Shown here in pieces: positions 4,686 through 10,115 of a stretch of DNA of 10,115 bases. Source of the stretch: ANME-2 cluster archaeon (GTDB lineage Archaea > Halobacteriota > Methanosarcinia > Methanosarcinales > Methanocomedenaceae); the NCBI GenBank assembly GCA_023544495.1, contig JAMJFV010000063.1, positions 1 through 10,115 of the forward strand, given 5' to 3'. The position numbers and the translations under genes were made by a program. Every line of letters starts with the position of its first letter. The first letter of the stretch is position 1. The notes beneath the pieces are model-generated. The model had not been told where the DNA came from. It saw only the letters and a program-made list of their open reading frames with translations, and ran no database searches.

Positions 4686-5426
4686 TCAATATGCATACAA
4701 ATTCCCATACGGCCTGCTGCTAACCGCCTTTAGCTTGATAAAAGGCCTGGACATTATCTCATCAACATCATGCCCGAAATGCTCGCACCACTCGGTCACG
4801 TATGTGGTCACCAGCTTAAGATCCTTTTCATCAAGCTCCATTACAGCCACTTCGGCACCCAGTTGATATTCTTCAACCTTACCGCGCAGGAAAATCACAC
4901 CGCCATGCATGCCAGTACCCAGGTAGTCCCCGGCAATAGGTTTATCCTCACCGGCACCCAGTCCCAGTAATATCATGACACCACCGGCCATATATTCTCC
5001 ATAGAAATCACCGGCACACCCGCCTGCCACGATAACAGGGACCTGGGTTTTGTATTCTTTCATGTGGATGCCCACACGATATCCCACATCACCCTTTATC
5101 ATGAGTTTGCCGCCGCGCATACCGTAACCGATCACATCTCCAACCATGCCGTGAATGATGATCTCACCACTGTTCATGGTGTTGGCGATACCGTCCTGCC
5201 CGTTGGCGAACACTTCAATGGTCGGACCGTTCATGAAGACCGCCATATCATTACCTGGGGTACCGTGAATGGTTATTTTGGCCTTCGCCTTGATGGCATC
5301 CCCGATATACCGCTGCCCGTTTATGTTGTCCAGAACGAATTCGGTCTCACCTTCCTCTATGGCGGTCCGTATCATCTTGTTCAATTCCCTGTAGTACATT
5401 CCTTTAGCATCAATAGTCATTACCAT
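4686..5426 (-). CDS. Glutamate synthase GXGXG-domain protein (archaeal split GltS, third part)
   Basis: This protein is the stand-alone form of the right-handed beta-helix (GXGXG) domain that ends the bacterial GltB large subunit. That domain has a structural role in holding the glutaminase and synthase sites together. The body is a ladder of glycine repeats: NSGEIIIHGMVGDVIGYGM, GGKLMIKGDVGYRVG, GGCAGDFYGEYMAGGVMILLG and GTGMHGGVIFLRG. The C-terminal 50 residues are mixed alpha/beta (VTEWCEHFGHDVDEIMSRPF). The frame is open to 5465, but I place the start at 5426 (246 residues, MVMTIDAKGMYYREL) because GAGGTGAC, overlapping the stop codon of the FMN-domain gene, lies 4 bp before it. Another Met two codons on is equally near. 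The longer form would overlap the upstream gene and adds no family sequence. The same domain occurs in FwdC of formylmethanofuran dehydrogenase, but the neighbours fix this one as GltS. Confidence 0.9.
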   Translation of the reverse strand: MVMTIDAKGMYYRELNKMIRTAIEEGETEFVLDNINGQRYIGDAIKAKAKITIHGTPGNDMAVFMNGPTIEVFANGQDGIANTMNSGEIIIHGMVGDVIGYGMRGGKLMIKGDVGYRVGIHMKEYKTQVPVIVAGGCAGDFYGEYMAGGVMILLGLGAGEDKPIAGDYLGTGMHGGVIFLRGKVEEYQLGAEVAVMELDEKDLKLVTTYVTEWCEHFGHDVDEIMSRPFIKLKAVSSRPYGNLYAY

Positions 5427-5436
5427 ACCAGTCACC

Positions 5437-6966
5437 TCACATACCCACACCGGCGGGCTTAACACCCAGTATCTCCAGGGTCTCCTTATCCAGGCCGATA
5501 CCTCGCAGGCGTTCCCTGCTGCCCCTCAAGCTCTCGATGCTGTTAACACCCAGAGAACCCAGCACTTCCTGCAGTTCATGCTTCCATGCTGTCAGCAAGT
5601 TGCACAACCGCTGTGAACCAACATCAGGGTCCAGCCTGCGGGTCAGTTCGGGCCGCTGGGTAGCAATACCCCATGCGCAGTTACCGGTATAGCATTTCTG
5701 GCATACCCGGCATCCCAGTGCTATCAGTGCAGCCGTACCAATAACACATGCATCAGCTCCCAGTGCAATAGCCTTGGCCACATCGGCAGCCTCGCGAATA
5801 CTGCCAGCACATACCAGGCTGGCCTGGTTGCGGATACCCTCATCCCTGAGTCTCTGGTCAACTGCGGCCAGGGCCAGCTCAATGGGTATACCCACATTGT
5901 CCCTGATAATAGCCGGAGTAGCGCCGGTGCCGCCCCTGAACCCGTCAATTGTAACAATATCGGCTCCGGCCCGTACTATCCCGCTTGCAATTGCAGCCAC
6001 GTTGTGCACAGCCGCTATCTTGACAGATACAGGTTTCATATAATCGGTAGCCTCCTTGATGGCAAATATCAACTGCGACAGGTCCTCGATACTGTAAATA
6101 TCATGATGTGGTGCCGGAGACAGTGCATCTGTACCCACCGGTATCATCCGCGTCTTTGATATCTCCAATCCTACCTTTTCACCAGGCAGATGTCCTCCGA
6201 TACCAGGCTTGGCACCCTGTCCGATCTTAATCTCAACAGCAGCACCGGCCTTCAGATAATCGCTGTGCACCCCGAACCTGCCAGACGCTACCTGTACCAT
6301 AATGCGACCCGAATAAGGATACAGGTCCTCATGCAGTCCGCCTTCTCCCGTATTCATTAATGTCCCCATTTTATTAGCGGCAATTGCCAGGGACTTGTGC
6401 ACGTTATGGCTCACAGCACCATAGCTCATAGCTGCAAATATCACCGGTATATCCAACTGTATATGGGGAGCAAGCTGCGTCTTCAACCTGACATTATTAT
6501 GCTCGTCTCGCTCGAACTCAAGTTTGTCTGGCTTGCTGCCCAGGAATGTTCGCAATTCCATTGGTTCCCGCAGCGGGTCTATGGACGGGTTCGTTACCTG
6601 GCATGCATCAATAAGCAGGTGGTCCCACAATATCGGATATGGCTTGGGGTTACCCATGCCGGTAAGTAATATCCCGCCGGTCTCAGCCTGCTTAAGGGTG
6701 TTCTGCCTGATACGTTCAGTCCAGTTTGCATTTTCCTTGTATACCATGGGATGGTCGGTAATTGAAATAGCATTCTCAGGACAGAAGGTGGTACACCTGT
6801 GACAAGCTACACATTTGCTATGGTCAGGAGTGACCTTATCCTTGAATTGCATACATCCAAAACTGCAGTTCAACACACATCGCTTGCACTTCCTGCACTG
6901 GTCATGGTCTACCTTAACATGGAACTCTGGGGGTATCTGGGATACCGGCGACAGTTCAGTTGCCAT
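5437..6966 (-). CDS. gltB: Glutamate synthase, FMN/Fe-S synthase domain with N-terminal 2[4Fe-4S] ferredoxin domain
   Basis: The catalytic part of archaeal glutamate synthase, 509 residues. It receives ammonia from the amidotransferase part and reductively aminates 2-oxoglutarate to glutamate. Residues 20-66 are a bacterial-type ferredoxin with C24/C27/C30/C34 and C52/C55/C58/C62; the first set ends without the usual proline and has an extra C38. Residues 90-460 are the FMN-binding TIM barrel, with AAMSYGAVSHNVHKSLA, MNTGEGGLHEDLYP, IKIGQGAKPGIGGHLPG, TIDGFRGGTGATPA and CAGSIREAADVAKAIALGAD. A cysteine cluster C419/C422/C425/C430 (CRVCQKCYTGNCAWGIATQ) matches the GltS iron-sulfur ligand region. 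The start is firm: GGAGGTG lies in the end of the previous gene, and ATG directly follows its TAA. Having its own ferredoxin domain and no visible GltD points to ferredoxin-type rather than NADPH electron input, which is inference. Confidence 0.95.
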   Translation of the reverse strand: MATELSPVSQIPPEFHVKVDHDQCRKCKRCVLNCSFGCMQFKDKVTPDHSKCVACHRCTTFCPENAISITDHPMVYKENANWTERIRQNTLKQAETGGILLTGMGNPKPYPILWDHLLIDACQVTNPSIDPLREPMELRTFLGSKPDKLEFERDEHNNVRLKTQLAPHIQLDIPVIFAAMSYGAVSHNVHKSLAIAANKMGTLMNTGEGGLHEDLYPYSGRIMVQVASGRFGVHSDYLKAGAAVEIKIGQGAKPGIGGHLPGEKVGLEISKTRMIPVGTDALSPAPHHDIYSIEDLSQLIFAIKEATDYMKPVSVKIAAVHNVAAIASGIVRAGADIVTIDGFRGGTGATPAIIRDNVGIPIELALAAVDQRLRDEGIRNQASLVCAGSIREAADVAKAIALGADACVIGTAALIALGCRVCQKCYTGNCAWGIATQRPELTRRLDPDVGSQRLCNLLTAWKHELQEVLGSLGVNSIESLRGSRERLRGIGLDKETLEILGVKPAGVGM

Positions 6967-8046
6967 TTATTCCACCTCCCCGTTCAAGGTGCCAACGACA
7001 GCTTCACCAGCTTTCGGGCTCCAGACAGTATCAAGGTCAGGTTCTATCTCCCGGATGGCACTTTCTTCAGAAGCCATATACAACATATCATCCTTTCGCC
7101 CGCAGGTCATTGGACGCAGTTTTATCCTGTCATTTAATCCCATCATACCCCTGCTATGTCCAAGTATTATACTATAGGGACCATTTAGCAAAGCTCCACC
7201 ATACACCATCCTGATGGCGGTCATCAATTCTTTGGTATGTGGTTCCATCCTGTCAATATTGTCCCAAAAAGGTGCAGAGAGGGCCTTGACCGCCAGTTCC
7301 ATGGGAAGGTTTTGCCTTCGTACCAGCAGGTCAAAAAGATAAGCAACGACTTCCGTATCGGTCCGCAGTTCAAGCTTGTATCCGAACATCTCAAGATAAC
7401 GCTTGTTGATACCGTATGAGGATATCTCGCCATTATGCACGATGCTCCAGTCAAGCAGTCCGAAAGGGTGGGCTCCACCCCACCAGCCAGGAGTATTGGT
7501 AGGGAACCGGCCGTGTGAGGTCCAGATATATCCTTTGTATTCTTCCAGCTTATAGAAATGACCAATATCCTCTGGATATCCCACACCCTTGAAAGCACCC
7601 ATATTCTTTCCTGAAGAGGATACGAATGCACCTGGAACATTTGAGTTTATCTCCATGACCTTATTGACCACATATTCCCTGTCTTCCACGAACTCCAGTT
7701 TCTTCTCGTCTACATTCAGGAAATATCTCCATAATACCGGAGGACTGGTAATATTACCAAATGGACTGGTTGGTATGACCTCATCCCTCTCGACAATAAA
7801 ATGGTCTTTGACATACTCATCAAAATTCTCTTTGGCAGCAAAGTCATCGAACATCATATGGAATGCATACTGGTCTGCACGCCTGGGATAGATACCATAA
7901 GCTGCAAAACCACCGCCAAGTCCATTGGACCTATCATGCATCAGGGCAATGGATTTTATAATTGCTGAGCCATCCACTCTATCGCCACTTTCGCACATCA
8001 TTCCCGATATCGCACATCCGCTTGGTATTCGAGTATTACATCTCAT
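6967..8046 (-). CDS. Glutamate synthase class II glutamine amidotransferase subunit
   Basis: A 359-residue Ntn-type glutaminase that releases ammonia from glutamine for the synthase part encoded next. The sequence starts MRCNTRIPSGCAISG, so the catalytic cysteine is Cys11 and a 10-residue propeptide must be removed to expose it, as in other GltS. Other family motifs are HDRSNGLGGGFAAYG (37-51), TSHGRFPTN with R180 (176-184), the WSIVHNGEISSYG oxyanion region with N205/G206 (200-212), and ELRTDTEVVAYLFDLL with D230 (226-241). The protein is shorter than the bacterial N-terminal region because the GltS central domain is absent, as in other archaeal split enzymes. Its ATG overlaps the stop of the HdrBC gene (ATGA) and its TAA abuts the next ATG, so the genes are translationally coupled. 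A start at Met16 would remove the nucleophile and is rejected. Confidence 0.93.
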   Translation of the reverse strand: MRCNTRIPSGCAISGMMCESGDRVDGSAIIKSIALMHDRSNGLGGGFAAYGIYPRRADQYAFHMMFDDFAAKENFDEYVKDHFIVERDEVIPTSPFGNITSPPVLWRYFLNVDEKKLEFVEDREYVVNKVMEINSNVPGAFVSSSGKNMGAFKGVGYPEDIGHFYKLEEYKGYIWTSHGRFPTNTPGWWGGAHPFGLLDWSIVHNGEISSYGINKRYLEMFGYKLELRTDTEVVAYLFDLLVRRQNLPMELAVKALSAPFWDNIDRMEPHTKELMTAIRMVYGGALLNGPYSIILGHSRGMMGLNDRIKLRPMTCGRKDDMLYMASEESAIREIEPDLDTVWSPKAGEAVVGTLNGEVE

Positions 8047-9377
8047 TGGCTCTCATCTTCCTCATCTAATTCTAACAGTATTCTCAGATCATTGCTCCCG
8101 CCCTTGGGGAGTTCAGGTATTTTTAATTTCTTTCTCATGGCTGTAGGCTCACCCAACCGACCAGTCTCCAATAACATCCTGATACCCCCGTCCACACCCT
8201 CTGGTGTTATATTCATCTGGTAGGTTAACTGCTTTAAACGTTCGAAAACCTTGTTCATACCAAACTTCTGGGGACATAGTTCAAAGCAGGTATAACAACT
8301 AACACATCGCCAGACATCAGGACCACTCAATACATCTTCCATCTTCCCCGCCAGAATATCACCAATAACCCGGTTGGGATTAAAATCCGGATTTATCTTG
8401 ACCACAGGACAATCATCCAAGCATGCTCCGCACTGGTAACACCTATCAAGCATATCAAGGTCAAAGGCATTTCTTACTTCTTCCAGATACGCTGTTCTCT
8501 GCTCCCATTTTTCTAAAAATGGTGTGGTATCGACCCTGTGCATATTTTTGCCCATCTCCTCCGGAGAAAAACCAAAACTAAGTCCAAGCAATTCAGTCAA
8601 ATATATAATGGGCAGATCAATATGTTCCCCGCTTTTTTGCATCAGGTACTGCTTGCTGTCATACTGGGTAAAACATGCAGGACATGCCATGGTCATTCCA
8701 TCAGCTATCCTTTGGGTCTCAAGCAGTTTCTCCCTTGACATAGCAATAGCACCATCGGATTCTCCTGCTGTGTTCAAGTCATTTCCGCAGCACATCATCT
8801 TGGTTAAGTAATCAACACTTCGGGCACCTGTAGCCTGGACCAGTACATCAAACTTACTGGGACGGTTGGGGTCATCAAAGTGGATAGCGCTACTGGGACG
8901 CACCATATGACAGCCATAATGTACTGCCAGTTTCATTCCAGTGAATGGTTTTACAACCCTTTTCTTGATCTCTGCAGCCGTAACATCATCATGAAGTACC
9001 TGCACAAGGTGTTTTACGTTAACCTTACCCGTATATTCCAGGCCGACACGTCCCAGTTCCTGGTTCACGGAATCACGCAGATTAAGGTCCATGTTCAGGT
9101 CAGTGACCACGGACTTAAGACTGCTGAAACAGCCATTGCAGGGAGTCAGGATATCCAGTCCTGCTGCTTCTGCCAGTGCCAGGTTGCGTGCACCTGTTAA
9201 ATGCCAGGTTTTACTTCCTATGACCTTGGCTATGGATTTGGTAGGGCAACACGTGGTGCCTTCCAGGTCGGTTGTTTGTATGCCAAGCTCAGAAAGTACC
9301 ATTCTGATGGATTTCTCCATGAATGGAAATCGAGCAGGTATAGTACAACCAAGAAACATCGCATAATGAGACATCAT
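8043..9377 (-). CDS. HdrB-HdrC fusion protein (heterodisulfide reductase-like)
   Basis: A 444-residue iron-sulfur protein. Residues 1-270 are HdrB-like with two CCG domains. The first has C11, C43/C44, C80 and C83 (spacing CX31CCX35CXXC), within the known noncubane-cluster pattern. The second has C156, C196/C197, C232 and C235 (CX39CCX34CXXC). Residues 305-425 are HdrC-like with two [4Fe-4S] sets, C313/C316/C319/C323 (CYQCGACLDDCP) and C358/C361/C364/C368 (CVSCYTCFELCP). In methanogens HdrB reduces the CoM-S-S-CoB disulfide using electrons passed by HdrC. Here there is no HdrA flavoprotein in view, and the gene sits between glnA and glutamate synthase, so it may instead pass electrons between a thiol/disulfide or ferredoxin pool and GltS (inference). 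The order HdrB then HdrC is the reverse of HdrD. No good ribosome site is seen before the ATG at 9377; a second Met follows at once. It has no membrane segment and is presumably cytosolic. Confidence 0.88.
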   Translation of the reverse strand: MMSHYAMFLGCTIPARFPFMEKSIRMVLSELGIQTTDLEGTTCCPTKSIAKVIGSKTWHLTGARNLALAEAAGLDILTPCNGCFSSLKSVVTDLNMDLNLRDSVNQELGRVGLEYTGKVNVKHLVQVLHDDVTAAEIKKRVVKPFTGMKLAVHYGCHMVRPSSAIHFDDPNRPSKFDVLVQATGARSVDYLTKMMCCGNDLNTAGESDGAIAMSREKLLETQRIADGMTMACPACFTQYDSKQYLMQKSGEHIDLPIIYLTELLGLSFGFSPEEMGKNMHRVDTTPFLEKWEQRTAYLEEVRNAFDLDMLDRCYQCGACLDDCPVVKINPDFNPNRVIGDILAGKMEDVLSGPDVWRCVSCYTCFELCPQKFGMNKVFERLKQLTYQMNITPEGVDGGIRMLLETGRLGEPTAMRKKLKIPELPKGGSNDLRILLELDEEDESQ

Positions 9378-9400
9378 CGAATGGTTGAATTATTTAATTT

Positions 9401-10114
9401 TTACAAGACACTCAGGTATTTTTCCATCTCATAGGGAGTTACCTGTATCCTGTAATCATCCCATTCCCGGTTCTTGATCTCAATGAACCTGTCAAAGATA
9501 TGGTCACCCAGAGCTTTGCGGACGAGTTCGCTCTGCTCAGTAGCATCGATAGCTTCCTTCAGGTTGGATGGAAGTGATTTGATACCGGCACTCTTCATCT
9601 CAGCCTTACTCATTGCAAAGATGTTCTTCTCCACCGGGTCTTCAAGTTCATATCCTTTCTCGATACCCTCAAGACCGGCAGCCAGCATCACAGAGAATGC
9701 CAGGTAGGGATTGCATGCAGGGTCCGGACAGCGCAGTTCCATTCTTGTTGCCAGTTCCTTACCTGGTTTGTACATTGGTACTCTTACAAGGGCGCTGCGG
9801 TTCCTGTTGGCCCATGCCACATAGACCGGAGCCTCATATCCGGGCACCAGGCGCTTGTAGCTGTTCACGGTCTGAGCCAGTACGGAACACATTTCATAAG
9901 AGTGTTTCAGGATGCCTGCAATATAATTTTTACCGATCTTTGAAAGGTTGTACTTTTCTTTGGAATCGTAAAATGCATTGGAACTTCCCTTGAAAAGGCT
10001 CTGGTGCGTATGCATACCGCTTCCATTCTGGCCAAAAATGGGTTTCGGCATGAATGAGGCATACAGGCCATGCTTTTGTGCGATTTCCTTAACGACCAGC
10101 CTGTAGGTCATGGT
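9401..10114 (-). CDS. glnA: Glutamine synthetase type I, C-terminal half (partial, 5' end outside window)
   Basis: Glutamine synthetase joins ammonium to glutamate with ATP and is the entry point of nitrogen assimilation. The last 238 residues are present, and the frame is open past the right edge (T before MTYRLVVKEIA), so the ATG at 10111 is internal and not the true start. Visible active-site motifs are MPKPIFGQNGSGMHTHQSL (metal/ATP His), NRNRSALVRVP (substrate-binding Arg), and ATRMELRCPDPACNPYLAF (catalytic Glu loop and Arg). The end, EWDDYRIQVTPYEMEKYL, is of the GSI-alpha type, and I see no adenylylation tyrosine motif of the NLYDLPP kind. Control is therefore expected by feedback and by P-II or small regulators rather than by adenylylation. 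The TAA is 23 bp before the HdrBC gene, with no hairpin between, which supports a joint transcript. Confidence 0.95.
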   Translation of the reverse strand, partial: TMTYRLVVKEIAQKHGLYASFMPKPIFGQNGSGMHTHQSLFKGSSNAFYDSKEKYNLSKIGKNYIAGILKHSYEMCSVLAQTVNSYKRLVPGYEAPVYVAWANRNRSALVRVPMYKPGKELATRMELRCPDPACNPYLAFSVMLAAGLEGIEKGYELEDPVEKNIFAMSKAEMKSAGIKSLPSNLKEAIDATEQSELVRKALGDHIFDRFIEIKNREWDDYRIQVTPYEMEKYLSVL

Positions 10115-10115
10115 A

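Noticed and set aside
4606..4866. Plus-strand frames across the 4585-4685 gap
   Set aside because: They run into the antisense of the GXGXG gene, include low-complexity stretches (PPPPN, SFSSSSIT) and show no recognisable domain.
5064..5462. 132-codon plus-strand frame opposite the GXGXG gene
   Set aside because: It is antisense to a clearly conserved gene and has a His/Thr-rich composition caused by the glycine repeats on the other strand.
5427..5465. Longer start for the GXGXG-domain protein at 5465
   Set aside because: It overlaps the end of the FMN-domain gene, adds no family sequence and lacks a ribosome site, while GAGGTGAC sits right before the ATG at 5426.
1..10115. tRNA, rRNA, insertion sequence or attachment site
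   Set aside because: No cloverleaf-like tRNA sequence, rRNA core, transposase frame or flanking long inverted repeats were seen; gene order and composition look like ordinary core chromosome.

Overview
The window looks like a nitrogen-assimilation region of an archaeal chromosome, most likely from an anaerobic Methanosarcinales-type methanogen or methane oxidiser (ANME-2-like). The grounds are Shine-Dalgarno sites of the GGAGGTGA type, AT-rich TATA-like boxes upstream of genes, a glutamate synthase split into three archaeal-type proteins, a heterodisulfide-reductase HdrB/HdrC-type protein, and the tail of a nitrogenase-type gene next to glnK-amt. The lineage is inferred from gene content only; no rRNA or marker gene is present.

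Layout. 2-256 (+): C-terminal end of a nitrogenase-family protein, best read as NifN, entering from the left edge. 257-733: a 477-bp intergenic region with GC-rich inverted repeats plus a T-run (possible nif terminator) and a TATA-like promoter before glnK. 734-2289 (+): glnK and amt, 14 bp apart, forming an ammonium sensing and uptake pair. 2337-2645 (+): a thioredoxin-like [2Fe-2S] ferredoxin complete in length and cysteine spacing but interrupted by one in-frame TGA. 2708-3025 (-): a small His/Met/Gly-rich repeat protein with a coiled-coil tail. It is divergent from 3098-4104 (+), an HxlR-family regulator followed by a nitroreductase-family flavoprotein; a perfect 17-bp palindrome lies in the shared promoter region. 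4138-4584 (-): a small membrane protein of unknown function.

The right half (4686-10114) is one tightly packed minus-strand cluster, read right to left: glnA (GSI, cut by the window edge), an HdrB-HdrC fusion protein, then the three glutamate synthase parts in the domain order of the bacterial large subunit: class II glutamine amidotransferase, ferredoxin-like plus FMN synthase domain, and GXGXG domain. The junctions are a 23-bp gap, an ATGA overlap, a directly abutting TAA-ATG and a 10-bp gap, so one operon is very likely.

Functionally, Amt and GlnK bring in and sense ammonium, GlnA makes glutamine, and the split GltS turns glutamine plus 2-oxoglutarate into glutamate. No NADPH-binding GltD subunit is visible. 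The synthase part carries its own ferredoxin-type cluster domain, and the HdrBC fusion lies between glnA and gltS. This suggests that electrons for glutamate synthesis may come through a thiol/disulfide or ferredoxin-linked module. That link, and the interrupted ferredoxin beside the nif/amt genes, are the two observations most worth following up.
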